This document shows positions 34,186-47,499 of a stretch of DNA of 64,000 nt, in pieces. The notes under the pieces were generated by a model. It did not search any database, was not told the DNA's origin, and worked only from the letters and a program-made list of their open reading frames with translations. The position numbers were made by a program, and so were the translations under genes. Source of the DNA: Cheilinus undulatus (taxonomy: Eukaryota; Chordata; Actinopteri; Labriformes; Labridae); NCBI RefSeq assembly GCF_018320785.1, contig NC_054882.1:21001-85000 (forward strand). The letters are read 5' to 3'. Within the stretch, counting starts at the first letter, position 1. Every line of letters begins with the position of its first letter.

Positions 34186-35829
34186 ATTTCAGCACATCCT
34201 GATCTAGTGAAATTTCCAGAGAAAATCTGGACCTGTTTAGGGATTTTTAGTTCCTGGGAAAGATCACTATGAGGCCCTTCTCCATTTATCTAAAATCAGT
34301 TTGAGTGAGTCTACCAAATATTCTGAAGCAGAACTACAGGAAGTACTTGAATGGTTGATCTGGATCCCCCACAGTCCTTCATCAGCTCCTGGAAGAGCGT
34401 CAGAATCAAACGGCCTTCATTATGCAGACCTGCTGTCCTTCAGACTAAACCAAGAATCATTCTAGAGTCGTCCAGCATACGTCTGCTCTCTGACATTATT
34501 AGATCCCCTAACACACCTCTGTGCACGCGTGTTAGGCTGCAGCCCCGCCCATCAGATGCAGACAGATGCTAACACTCTGTGCTGACGCCAGAGGACAGAG
34601 GGCCACATACAGAAATATACTAGGACGGCGCCGCCACGTTCATATTCCTCGCCATGAGGATTTTAAAGTTAGTCAGACTCGTCCAGTGTAGGTGAATACA
34701 TGCTTAGACTGAGTATGCCTAAATTGCTCGTTAATGGCTGGCAGGGCAAACAGACGGTCATTTTCAGGGTTTTGGGCAGCCAGTCAGACTTCCCCTGTTT
34801 AGCTCTGGCTACCACTAGCTCCGCCCCTGAAAAGTTATTGGTGCTGCTGTTTGCTGTGATGATCCATCAGGATGTTATTATTCAAAATATCTTCATGTCA
34901 AAATGTTTGTTTGCAGATTTAACTAGGCAGCACGTAAACAGGAAGTAGAATACAGTTAAGCACAAGCTTCCTGTTTTAGTGTGGGCCATATTTCATCTAA
35001 CATCTGGATTTCAGACCAGATCAACAATGGGCCATGGGCCGCATTTGGCCCCCGGGCCACAGTTTGGATCCTCCTGGCTTCAACTATCGATTTGGTAGCG
35101 GCACTTTTTAGAATTTGTAGGGGGCGCCACAGAGCCATTTCGCTATTTATCCACTGTTCCTGTGTTTACCAAAGAGTTATAACATTACAGGCGTTCTTAT
35201 CCCCTGAAAAAACTACTTCCTGTTTCATGGTGAATAATCCTTTGCCATGGCAACAGCTGTTGTCGTAGACCTGTAGGCGTGAAAGATGAGGGCTGATTTA
35301 AGGATGTTCTCAGGCCTGGGCAGCCTGGAAGGAATTGTTTTAAGAGTAAAAGCCACTTCCTGTACCATGGCGAGGCACCAAAGTTTAAAATGATAAAAGA
35401 ACGACGCCCTTTAGCTTTTGTGCACAAGCTGAACAACTTTTATTCATGGGATGCTCTCTTTTAGCAGCAAACCAAATTTAAAAGATTAAAAATGTCCCAC
35501 TTCCTGTCTGCCGTAGGATATCCTTTTACCCTAACTACAGTTTGTTTCTGCTTTTCAGCCAGTCAGTCCGTTACTAACTTTAAATGTTTCTGTAAAAGCA
35601 GACAGAGTGAAACCTCTCCATACAATAGCTCCTCTCAGGCTGATGACGTCAGTAAATCCCAGAAGAACTCCTCAGAGACTACCATAAACGGCCCTGCTGC
35701 TCTTCAGCTCGGTAATGTACCATCAGCATCATCAGAGGGTTAGATAAAGACTGGAACCTTGTGTGGTTTCATCCTGGAGCAGAGCGGAGATCCTCATCCT
35801 CTGGCTCTTTAATGTCTTAAATATTATTC
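34186..35829. other. Gene-free stretch
   Basis: No exon, RNA gene or intact element is visible. A small fragment with 'ggccgcatttggcccccggg' at about 35,037-35,056 matches hAT-like element ends. Short open frames here lack codon-bias or splice support. Confidence 0.4.
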
Positions 35830-36375
35830 CCCCAAACATCCTTAAAAAGAGTCAACTTTTCCCCCTTTATACCATGTTTTGCCACTTTTCACCCATTTCA
35901 GCTTCTTTTTGTCATTAAATAAAAAACATTTTCATACTTTTTTCCCGTTTTTGCCTCCTTTTTTTTGCCACTATTATCCAACTTTTGCCCTTTTCACCAT
36001 TTTCTGCCTGTTTGAGCATCCCTTTGTTAACCTGACATGCCAGATGGATTTGTTTCACATGAGCGTTTGGGGAAAGGGCAGAGCCTCTGAGAAAAACTCA
36101 GAGTCTGATTGGATGAACGTTAACCCCTTTTCAACACATTGCTCATTTTGACACCTCTTTGTGCCACTTTTGACCCATTTTTGCAGTTTTTCCCTTTTTT
36201 GCCATTTCAAGCCCATTTTTGCTTTTTCTTTTGCCACTTTTATTCAGTTTTGGCCGTTTATGCCCATTTTTGCATTTTTGGCCGTGTCATTTTGGTCATT
36301 TTATCCCATTTTGACAGTTTCTGGTTAAATCTTGTTAGGCCCTCAGGTTAGACCTGAATCCAGAATCCGGCCCCT
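35830..36375 (-). repeat. GTGGCAAAA-rich repeat, reverse copy, plus hAT-like end fragment
   Basis: Loosely repeated 'ttttgccactttt' motifs are the reverse complement of copy 1. From about 36,310 the block turns into the hAT-like right-end sequence 'ggccctcaggttagacctga' and 'ccggcccctgct'. The two repeat types are joined without a clear boundary. Confidence 0.55.
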
Positions 36376-37107
36376 GCTCTGAGCTGATACTGCCTTTCTC
36401 CTTGGAAATATTGATTTTTGTCTTTCTATTTTTGTTACTGTCTTCATCAGTATTTATTATTTGTGTCTGTATTCATGGTTTTGTGTGTTTGTTCACACCT
36501 GAACGTTGAATCTCAGAGCTCATGGAGCTTCACTGTCCTTTAAACCTCTGTGTGTCTGCGACTGTCTGATGTAAATATTCATTACAAAAACTGAATTCAG
36601 ATTTAAAGAAACCTCCAGAGTCCTCTACAGCAGGGGTTTTCAAAGTGTGAGGCGGGCCTCCCCTGGGGGGCGCCACAGAGCTTCAGGGGAGGCGCGGCAC
36701 CATAAACCTGAAAAAAACAGGTGATTGTCTTTGCTAACCTCTGCTGTGCATGGAGCTACATGGACTTATAGTTACTATAGGGACTATGCTATAGAGCAGC
36801 GTTACTCAACCAAAGAGCCACATTATTAAAAATACCTTTGCATGAGCCACAGTCTAAGAGGTGAAAAGTGGCAAAAACAGCTTGAAGTAGCAATAAAACA
36901 GGTTAAAGGTGGCAAAAAAGGCCAAAAAGCAGCAAAACATGGGTGAATAACAAAAAACTGGAAAACTTATCAGAAAGAAGCAGAAATGGGCGAGAAGTGG
37001 AAAAAAAATTAGTGGAAAGTGACGAAAATGGGCAAAAAGCAGTCAAGAGTGGCAAAATGGGCAAAAAAAGAGGAAACAAGTGGTATTTAGTGGCAAAAGG
37101 AAGCTTA

Positions 37108-38366
<1,259 letters not shown>

Positions 38367-38921
38367 TAAATGGACAAAAGTCTAAAAAAAAAAAAAAAAA
38401 ATGGTAAAAAAGGGCAAAAATTGGGAAAAGGTGGCAAAAAGACGTCACAAAAATGAACCAAAAAAATGGGGAAAAAGGGCAAAAATGGCATAAAAGTGGG
38501 AAAAATGGGGAAAAAGAGGTGAAAAGAAGGTGTAAAATGGCAAAAGAGGGTATTTTATGGCATTATAACTGAATAAGAGGGAAAGGCAGATGTTTAGGGA
38601 CTTTTACAAACCAAAATATCCAAAATATATTAAAGTTAAACATTTTTAAAGATTAGACATAAATGTTTGAATTTGTTTTTTAAATTTCAATCCTTTTGTG
38701 GGTGGGGGTCCACGGAACGGATCAGTTCTTCTTAGGGGAGGCTCATTCTCACACACTTTGAAAAGTCCTGGTCTAGGACTAAAAGACAAGTTCTGCTTCA
38801 TCCTTATCTTTCTCCACATTAATCCTCCGGATCAGCAGGGGGCGCTGATGCTCCACAGAGCCGCAAACACAACGAAGAAGAAGAAACCCGGCAGTGTGAA
38901 TTCGATCAACAACGTGAGGAG

Positions 38922-41900
38922 ATGGAGGGTGAGTGAGCAGCTGAAGATCGATCATTAATGTTTGAAACCGAAGATCAGTTTAGTTATAGCCTGATAAACC
39001 TGAATGCACGAGAGAGAGAGAGAGAGAGAGAGGGGAGAGAGAGAGGAGAGGGAGAGAGAGAGGAGAGGGAGAGAGAGAGGGAGAGAGAGGGGAGAGGGAG
39101 GGGAGAGAGAGGGAGAGGGAGAGGGAGAGAGAGAGGGAGGGGAGAGGGAGAAAGAAAGGGAGAGAGAGAGGGGAGAGGGAGGGGAGAGAGAGGGAGAGGG
39201 AGAGAGAGAGAGAGGGAGAGGGAGCAAGGGAGAGAGAGAGAGGGGAGAGGGAGAGAGAGAGGGAGAGAGAGGGAAGTTAAATATGCAAATATGTTGGCAA
39301 CCTTTGAATTAGAGGGTGAAGCTAAAGAACCAGGATGACTGCAACTCTGACAGTAAAACCCAGTCTGGTCTGGTCTGGTCTGGTCTGGTCCAGGGGCCGG
39401 ATTCTGGATTCAGGTCTACCCTGAGGGTCTAACAGGGTCACTTTTTTAGCCAGAAACTACCAACCTCATTTCTCCAGTAATAAAATATGAAAAAACTTTA
39501 AAACTTAGCACTGATGAGAAATGATTTTGAGGATAAAATAGTAAAACTGATCAGTGTAAAGGCTCACAATCTGAGAAAAGTAAATTTATTAGTTCCAAAA
39601 GGTTGAAACATGAAACTGAAAAATAATGTTTTTAAAGGCAAATATATTAGAAAGAAAGTCAAAATTATGAGTTTAAAAGGTCAAAATATGAAATAAAATT
39701 TAAATCATGAATCTAAAAGCTCAAAATGATAGAAGTCAAAATTATGAGTGTAAATGCTCAAAGTGAGAAATAAAAAGTCAAAATCTTAAGTTTGAGCCCT
39801 GCTTGTGAAATGCTGAATTGAAAATGTGAAATTGAAACACAAATTAATTTCTTTTCCCACATTCCTGTCTTCTTATCTAAATATTTTTACTCCTTACTTT
39901 TCCAGATTTTGTGTTTAAACAAGGAAATCTTAAATCATCAGGATAAGTTCACATTTTTATACCTGAGGAAATCTGCAGACCTCAGACTGATGGGACAGTT
40001 AGAACACAAATATCAGATCATCTATGGGCCGGACTTAACTGTTCCAGGGGCCGGATTTGACCCCCAGGCCTTGAGTTTGACACCCCTGGTCTTGTCTAAA
40101 TGGGATTGGCAACAAAGTTGGTGAAACTTGTAGCAGAGGTCTGAGGACAAGTTGCTCCAGAACCCTGACCTAAGGAACTCGAGCCTGGGACTTACTGCAG
40201 GACTCTGGGACTGGGGTGTCAGTTTTTGGATTAGGAAGCAGGTTTTTGGATAAGCTGCTACGAGGTTCAAGGATGAGTCTGAGTGTTTTTTAATCTAGTT
40301 GCACTTTTGTTTACTTGTTGCAGTGCCAAAGACTAGCTGTTTGGGTACTAGTTGCTGAGACTAGTTGCTGAGTCTAGGTTACTGAGACCAGTTGCTGAGA
40401 CCAGTTGCTGAGTCTAGGTTACTGAGACTAGTTGCTGAGTCTAGGTGCCTGGTTGCTGGGGGATATTTTGAGCTAGTCCCAGGGTCTAGGTTCAGCTACA
40501 GGGCTAAAGGGTGAGGACTGACAGTTGCAGAGAAGAATGAATCCATCAGAAACTTCCACGAGTACTTTGCTGCAGACAAGATGGCCGACATACACCCAAT
40601 CCATACCAGAAGTCTCAACCGGAAGTCCGTAGGTCTAAGGTTAGGCTGAGGCATTAAAACCCGAGTGGTTAGGTTCAGGGTAAGGCAGTGGGGAAGGTGA
40701 TGTATTTGAAATCCAGCACCAAGGGTTAGGCTTAGGCGCCAAAAAGACCAACAAACACTGGCAGCTGAGTCCAACACCAAGAGGAAACTTCCGCTTGGGA
40801 CTTCCGGCATGGATTGGATGTATAGTGGCGCCCACGTCGGCCATCTTGACTGCAGTTGGGTCCCTCTCAAAACTGCCATTGCCCTTCACTTTTATCTAAA
40901 TGTTGCAGAAAAGAACAAATTGCCCAATATTTGGTTTCAGTGATGGTTCTAGAGTCACATCAGAGTTTATAGTTCTAGGACGTTGACAACTTGTCTTCTA
41001 AAAGCGTTTTAATGTTTGTTTGTAGGACGAACAGATGACATCATGGTGGGCTCATCAAACAGGAAGTCCTCTGCCATCACAGGAAGTGCCAGAAAGATCA
41101 AAGACAACGCAGCGGACTGGCACAACCTGATGCTGAGGTGGGAGAAACTCAACGGTGAAGGATTCACGGTGGCGGGAAACATCGTCAACATCAGACTGGC
41201 ACGGTGAGCAGACGGCGGGAATGTGGTTGGTTTACATCAGGGAGAGGAAACTTCTCTGTCGCTAAGGTAACAGTGTGCACGTCAGTACGACTGTTCTGTA
41301 GGCGCCCACGCAGCGTCGCCATCTCGACCTCGCTGGTCTGCGTTCACATCAGTGTTGGAGAACACCCGTGTATGATCTCAGCCTGATACTGTAGAAGGAA
41401 TGATCACAGCAGTGATCTTCAAAGGATGACGCCATCTTCAAAGGATGACGTCATCTTCAAAGGATGACGTCATCTTCAAAGGATGACGCCATCTTCAAAG
41501 GATGATGTCATCTTCAAAGGATGACGTCATCTTCAAAGGATGATGCCATCTTCAAAGGATGACGCCATCTTCGAAGGATGACGTCATCTTCGAAGATGAT
41601 GTCATCTTCACAGGATGACATCAACAGAGGCAGAGGATGGAATCTTGGTGAAGATGGGAATGTTGGGGCCCTTTTCCTTCTATTTTTGTCAGATAGTCCA
41701 CCATAGTTGACAAGGTTGGAATGTTTTATAAACTTTGATGACATCATCTCTAAAAGCAGGGATGGAATGTTGGTGAAATTGGGGTCATTTTCCCTCCATT
41801 TTTTTGTTGGCCATTTCTGGCATGGATGTAATTTTCCATAAGCATTGTTGATATAACTGTAAAGGCAAAGATGGAATGTTTTATAAGCCTCAAATGCATT

Positions 41901-42420
41901 ATCTTTAAAGGCAGGGATGGAATGTTGTAAACACCTTGATGACATTAACTTCAAAGGCATAAGGCGAAATGTTGGTGGAGATAGGTATCTACAGCTGTTT
42001 TCTTTTGCTTTTGCCAAATAGTAGGCCACAGTTGACAATTAAGGAAAGTCGGCATAAAGAAAGGTTGTTTTTACTGTGACCAAAAATAATTTTTGGGGTC
42101 AGGTGTACCTGGATCTGGTCCTTAGACCCTGATATAAACCCCCTTAGATGATCCATGTAGGGAATGTTATGATTTGGATTATTTGAGTTCATTTAAGTTT
42201 AAACAAATGCATAAAAACGGTTTTAAGAAGATAAAAAGAATACTAAAAATCCATAAAAAACACACAGAGAGCTAAAAACATCATAATATCTTTATCTGAT
42301 AAAAAGAAAACCAACTTCAAAAAGACAGTTTGGAGTTAAAAATGTCTGCTGTCATCTTCATCCTCGGTTTCTTCGTCTTTCTCTCCTTTAGCTCGCAGAA
42401 CGATCAGCTGCTCCTGGAGT

Positions 42421-42452
<32 letters not shown>

Positions 42453-45400
42453 GCTCCCTCCCAGCAGACAGGGGGCGCCGCAGAGCTGCAGGATGAATGC
42501 AACAAGCTACAGGACATTGTCAACAAAATGGTGATGCCTCCACCAAAACTAAGAAAGCAATAGCCAATCAGATTAAAGCAGAGGGGGGATGATTCCAGAC
42601 AGTTCTTTTAGACTTGGATGGTAACAGCACAGAAAAACAGAGGAAGTTGCAATTCAAGGTTGTCAACATTTTCAACATACCAGTGCTTTTTGATTTGTCT
42701 AGTTTTGTCTAAATTGGACAAAAACATTGACAACATTTACTCACAGACCCAACACTGACACAGAGGAATAACTGAAGAGATGCTAACATGCTAAAGTGTT
42801 TAAAGGGTGAAGCTGGGAGAGAGCTCTCCCTCCAGTTTCACCTTTGGTCCAAATGTTGCCAACAAAGTTGCACAACTACATTAATCCATTTACAGTGCCC
42901 AGGATTATTAAACACGCTGACGTCTCACAGTAATGGAACTAAACAACATCCTGGTTTAAAAGTCTGTCGGCCATCTTGGCTGTTTCACTGCTCTCTTCCT
43001 CTTCCTGTCAGGTCGCCGTGGTGACAAAGATGGAGCGTCTGATGACATCACAGCGAGGCGTTCAGGAGCTGGAGGAGTTTCAGTTCGGAGCAGAGGGGAG
43101 AAAGATTCCTCTGTTTCACGGCTGGAGCACCAAACACTTCGGTGAGCTCACCTGGTCACTGACCTCACCTGAGTGATGTCACAGCCGCCGCTGCGGTTGA
43201 GTCACTAAAGGATGAAAGACCAGTCCGAGTCCTATTTGGAGACTACAGCCAGTCTCCTTTAAAGGACTCATCTGATCAGAGTCAGTCTGTCTAGTCTTTT
43301 TTAAAGCACTCGTTTCTTCTGTGACTGAAGACTACAGTCCCGTCTTTGTTAAAGGAATCGTCTCGAGTCTCCTAGTTTGATTCCAGTCATTGTCTCCTGT
43401 CTTTAAAAGACTTGTCTCGTGTCTCCTGTCTTTAAAAGACTCGTCTCGTGTCTCCTGTCTTTAAAAGACTCGTCTCTAGTTTCCTGTCTTTAAAAGACTC
43501 GTCTCGTGTCTCCTGTCTTTAAAAGACTCGTCTCTAGTCTCCTGTCTTTAAAAGACTCGTCTCTAGTTTCCTGTCTTTAAAAGACTCGTCTCGTGTCTCC
43601 TGTCTTTAAAAGACTCGTCTCTAGTTTCCTGTCTTTAAAAGACTCGTCTCAGGTTTCCTGTCTTTAAAAGACTTGTCTCGTGTCTCCTGTCTTTAAAAGA
43701 CTCGTCTCTAGTTTCCTGTCTTTAAAAGACTCGTCTCGTGTCTCCTGTCTTTAAAAGACTCGTCTCTAGTTTCCTGTCTTTAAAAGACTCGTCTCTAGTT
43801 TCCTGTCTTTAAAAGACTTGTCTCGTGTCTCCTGTCTTTAAAGACTCGTCTCGTGTCTCCTGTCTTTAAAAGACTCGTCTCGTGTCTCCTGTCTTTAAAA
43901 GACTCGTCTCGTGTCTCCTGTCTTTAAAAGACTCGTCTCGTGTCTCCTGTCTTTAAAAGACTCGTCTCGTGTCTCCTGTCTTTAAAAGACTCGTCTCGTG
44001 TCTCCTGTCTTTAAAATACTCATCTCGTGTCTCCTGTCTTTAAAAGACTCGTCTCTAGTTTCCTGTCTTTAAAAGACTCGTCTCGTGTCTCCTGTCTTTA
44101 AAAGACTCGTCTCTAGTTTCCTGTCTTTAAAAGACTAGTCTCAGGTTTCCTGTCTTTAAAAGACTCGTCTCTAGTTTCCTGTCTTTAAAAGACTCGTCTC
44201 TAGTTTCCTGTCTTTAAAAGACTCGTCTCGTGTCTCCTGTCTTTAAAGACTCGTCTCGTGTCTCCTGTCTTTAAAAGACTCGTCTCGTGTCTCCTGTCTT
44301 TAAAAGACTCGTCTCGTGTCTCCTGTCTTTAAAAGACTCGTCTCGTGTCTCCTGTCTTTAAAAGACTCGTCTCGTGTCTCCTGTCTTTAAAATACTCATC
44401 TCGTGTCTCCTGTCTTTAAAAGACTCGTCTCTAGTTTCCTGTCTTTAAAAGACTCGTCTGGTGTCTCCTGTCTTTAAAAGACTCGTCTCGTGTCTCCTGT
44501 CTTTAAAATACTCGTCTCGTGTCTCCTGTCTTTAAAAGACTCGTCTCTAGTTTCCTGTCTTTAAAAGACTCGTCTCAGGTTTCCTGTCTTTAAAAGACTC
44601 GTCTCGTGTCTCCTGTCTTTAAAAGACTCGTCTCGTGTCTCCTGTCTTTAAAAGACTCGTCTCGTGTCTCCTGTCTTTAAAATACTCATCTCGTGTCTCC
44701 TGTCTTTAAAATACTCATCTCGTGTCTCCTGTCTTTAAAAGACTCGTCTCAGGTTTCCTGTCTTTAAAAGACTCGTCTCGTGTCTCCTGTCTTTAAAAGA
44801 CTCGTCTCGTGTCTCCTGTCTTTAAAATACTCATCTCGTGTCTCCTGTCTTTAAAAGACTCGTCTCTAGTTTCCTGTCTTTAAAAGACTCGTCTCTAGTT
44901 TCCTGTCTTTAAAAGACTCGTCTCTAGTTTCCTGTCTTTAAAAGACTCGTCTCGTGTCTCCTGTCTTTAAAAGACTCGTCTCGTGTCTCCTGTCTTTAAA
45001 AGACTCGTCTCGTGTCTCCTGTCTTTAAAATACTCGTCTCGTGTCTCCTGTCTTTAAAAGACTCGTCTCTAGTTTCCTGTCTTTAAAAGACTCGTCTCGT
45101 GTCTCCTGTCTTTAAAAGACTCGTCTCGTGTCTCCTGTCTTTAAAAGACTCGTCTCGTGTCTCCTGTCTTTAAAAGACTCGTCTCTAGTTTCCTGTCTTT
45201 AAAAGACTCGTCTCGTGTCTCCTGTCTTTAAAAGACTCGTCTCATGTCTCCTGTCTTTAAAAGACTCGTCTTGTGTCTCCTGTCTTTAAAAGACTCGTCT
45301 CATGTCTCCTGTCTTTAAAAGACTCGTCTCGTGTCTCCTGTCTTTAAAATACTCGTCTCGTGTCTCCTGTCTTTAAAAGACTCGTCTCTAGTTTCCTGTC

Positions 45401-45790
45401 TTTAAAAGACTCGTCTCGTGTCTCCTGTCTTTAAAAGACTCGTCTCTAGTTTCCTGTCTTTAAAAGACTCGTCTCGTGTCTCCTGTCTTTAAAATACTCG
45501 TCTCGTGTCTCCTGTCTTTAAAAGACTCGTCTCGTGTCTCCTGTCTTTAAAAGACTCGTCTCATGTCTTCTGTCTCGTCTCTTCCAGAGAACTCGTCCTC
45601 TGAACTGTTGGACTCGTTCCGTCAGGAGCTGAAGTTGAAGCAGACCATTCTACAGGAAGTAGCCCACACGGTGACCTCTGACCTCTCCATGGTCTACCTG
45701 TCCTGCTGGCTTCACCTGCCCTACATCCCCGCCCACAGCAGACTGACGCTGGAGGCCATGCTGCTGGAGACTGGGCACCGCCCACTATGA
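38922..45790 (+). CDS. cinp: CDK2-interacting protein (CINP)
   Basis: Five coding exons join in frame to 218 residues: 38922-38928, 41026-41203, 42392-42530, 43012-43141 and 45588-45790. CINP binds CDK2 and CDC7 and takes part in replication and the ATR/ATRIP checkpoint; its homologues also act in ribosome maturation with AAA ATPases. Diagnostic segments are SARKIKDNAADWHNL (about residues 23-37), LEEFQFGAEGRKIPLFHGW, and the C-terminus DLSMVYLSCWLHLPY...LTLEAMLLETGHRPL, all close to the mammalian protein (212 residues). Exon 3 carries a run of nine TCA-coded serines (about residues 74-82). Intron 4 is a 2.2-kb minisatellite ending 20 bp or less before exon 5. The stop codon region is tandemly triplicated. 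znf839 is the convergent neighbour. Confidence 0.95.
39010..39273 (+). repeat. (GA)n/(GGGA)n microsatellite
   Basis: About 260 bp of pure purine: GA, GGGA and GGAGGGGA mixtures, in cinp intron 1. Arg/Glu/Gly and Ser/Leu/Pro open frames across it are repeat translations. A mirror-symmetric purine tract of this length could form triplex DNA. Confidence 0.95.
39392..40088 (-). mobile_element. hAT-like non-autonomous element, copy C, reversed
   Basis: It reads in reverse relative to copy B: it starts 'ggggccggattctggattca', has an AT-rich body with 'gtcaaaat' and 'atgagtttaaaa' motifs, and ends 'gagtttgacacccctg', the CAGGGGTGTC terminus. The other terminus is lost next to a short (CTGGT)n run at about 39,361-39,390. 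It lies in cinp intron 1. Confidence 0.75.
40340..40450 (+). repeat. Short tandem repeat around 'gttgctgagactag'
   Basis: Several copies of 'actagttgctgagtctaggt' with 'ttactgagaccagttgctga' variants, in cinp intron 1. Confidence 0.8.
40570..40855 (+). mobile_element. Inverted-repeat element (MITE-like)
   Basis: The left arm 'ctgcagacaagatggccgac' (40570-40589) is matched by the reverse complement at 40836-40855. Pairing continues inward through 'cccaatccat' and 'ggaagt', giving arms of about 60 bp. No transposase. The 'caagatggccgac' motif also occurs in other introns of this window, so the element is probably dispersed. It lies in cinp intron 1. Confidence 0.65.
41405..41625 (+). repeat. 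Minisatellite, about 19-20 bp 'ttcaaaggatgacgtcatc' unit
   Basis: About eleven copies with gacgtc, gacgcc and gatgtc variants. The unit contains TGACGTCA, the full palindromic CRE motif, in several copies. It lies in cinp intron 2. Confidence 0.9.
41640..41985 (-). repeat. Degenerate reverse copies of the dispersed 40-46 bp minisatellite
   Basis: Four to six diverged units such as 'aaagcagggatggaatgtt' and 'ttttataaactttgatgaca', the reverse complement of the unit amplified at 56.6-58.6 kb. The flank 'tagtccaccatagttgaca' recurs as 'taggccacagttgaca' on the far side. Confidence 0.7.
43375..45575 (+). repeat. 2.2-kb minisatellite, about 29-bp unit
   Basis: About 75 copies of a unit with the core 'cctgtctttaaaagactcgt' joined by 'ctcgtgtct' or 'ctctagttt'. 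The inner 'tctttaaaaga' is palindromic. It fills cinp intron 4 right up to the polypyrimidine tract of exon 5, so the acceptor region seems partly built from repeat sequence. Confidence 0.96.
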
Positions 45791-45867
45791 TGATGCCATC
45801 AGACTGGGCACCGCCCACTATGATGATGCCATCAGACTGGGCACCGCCCACTATGTTGATGTCATCT
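45769..45867 (+). repeat. cinp: 33-bp triplication over the cinp stop codon
   Basis: The unit 'gactgggcaccgcccactat' plus 'gatgatgccatca' occurs three times in a row. The first copy encodes the conserved C-terminal TGHRPL and the TGA stop; copies two and three lie in the 3' UTR. Copy three has two or more changes (gttgatgtcatc). Confidence 0.92.
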
Positions 45868-46285
45868 TACTCAAACACCCACGATATCTACATGTCGAAG
45901 CCGTCTGGGCTGTTAACATTGACTGGAGAGAATGTGTCGTGTGGCGGCCATATTGAAGAGGTGCCATCATGGCTGAGGATGAATGTGGGTCAGTGAGGGT
46001 GGGAGATCTGGCCCACCTGATGTGTTTGGTTGGGTTGGGGGAGGAACGTGTTTTAAATTTCTGTTAAAACTCCTAAAAATTGTCTAAGTTGCACAAAAAC
46101 ATTGGCAACAGAAACTCTGCTGGTATTCTGTCATAGACTCGTCCTAATGTATTTAGATAATATATATATATTTTTATCTGTTTTATTTATTTCTGCTCTT
46201 TAATTTTCTGCTTTGAAAAAGAAAAACTGACCTTCAGCTGATATGATGTAAACACTCATGTTTGTACAGTATGAATGCAGCCTCT

Positions 46286-46291
46286 AATAAA
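46286..46291 (+). promoter_or_regulatory. cinp: cinp polyadenylation signal
   Basis: AATAAA about 500 bases after the cinp stop, followed by T-rich sequence. It is the first canonical signal downstream of the stop. Confidence 0.65.
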
Positions 46292-46499
46292 ACCACGCTC
46301 CTTTCTAACGTTACACCGTCATAAATGTTTTTAACTGAATCCTCACCTTTACTCACTACAGAGACAAAAAACTCAGGTTTTAGTTTTGTGTTGGCTCAGA
46401 GAATGCAGAAAAATGATTTACAGTACCTATGAAAGGTAATAACCTCAGCCCTTTTGGGTTTTTATTTTTTAAAGATGATTTTTAGGCAGTTTTGCTTTT

Positions 46500-47346
46500 A
46501 TTTTGAGATTTAACTGAACACTGTCAACCGTGTTTTCACAGGTAATGAATGAAACCGTGATGATAAATGATTTTAAGATTTTAAAAAAAGTCAAAATGAT
46601 TACATATCACAACATCAATAAATCTGAGATAAAAAGTCAAATATATAAGTCCTAAATGTCAAAATGCTAAAAATAAAAGTCAAAATAAAGTTTTTAAAAG
46701 GCAAATATATGAGATAGAGTTAAAATCATGAGTTTAAAGGTTAAGATATGAGATCAAATACAAAATCAAGTGTTTAAAAGTATAAATAGAAAATAAAATT
46801 CAAAATAGTGACTCTAAAAGGTCAAAATATGAGATAAAATTCTAGATCAGGAGTTTGGAAAGTGAAAATATGGGATTAAAAGTCAAAGTTGGGAGTTTTA
46901 AAGATCACAGTTTGATTTAAAATGAAAAAATTGTGAATCTAAAAGGTCAAAATATGAGAGAAAATGTCAAAATTATGAATTTAAAAGGTCAAAATATGAG
47001 AGAATAGGTCAAAAGTATGAATTTAAAAGGTCAAAATATGAAAGAAAAAGTCAAAATTTTAAGTTTCGGTCATAATCTTGGGATGCGAAATAAAAATCTG
47101 ATATGAAAACACAAATTAATTTCTTTCCCTCATTCCTAATTTTTTCTATTCTCTACTTTTTCAGACTTTTATAACTTAACAAGGATTGTTTTTAATCTCC
47201 AAGGTTAAATTTACATTTTTATACTGGAGGAAATCTGCAGAGCTTATAGCAGCAGGCCAGTTCTAATCCAGATCTGATCTTGTGGGCCGGCTAAAACTGC
47301 ACCACGGGCCACATTTGGCCCCCGGGCCTTGGGTTTGACACCCGTG
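46500..47346 (-). mobile_element. hAT-like non-autonomous element, copy D, reversed
   Basis: AT-rich body with 'gtcaaaatatgagat' motifs, then 'catttggcccccgggccttg' and 'gggtttgacacccgtg' at the right end, the reverse of copy B. The left end lacks a terminus. It lies in the cinp-znf839 interval. Confidence 0.7.
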
Positions 47347-47349
47347 ACT

Positions 47350-47440
47350 TTAGGGAGACAGGAAGCACCGGGAGAGAGTAAGGGAAGACATGCACCGAGA
47401 CCAGGAACTGATCCTGAGACCACAGCCTCTGCCCGAGAGC
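47350..47440 (-). mobile_element. Decayed SINE-like fragment
   Basis: The text 'gggagagagtaagggaagac' and 'atgcaccgagaccaggaact' resembles the part of the tRNA-derived SINE at 54.5-54.7 kb with 'ggggagagacatgcagg'. It is too diverged to define ends. Confidence 0.4.
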
Positions 47441-47499
47441 GCCCCCTGGATTTTAGTCCTCTTTTAGTGATTTTATAAATCCGCCATGGTCAGTATAAT

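Noticed and set aside
38955-39338. Arg/Glu/Gly and Leu/Ser/Pro open frames
   Set aside because: They translate the GA-rich microsatellite in cinp intron 1.
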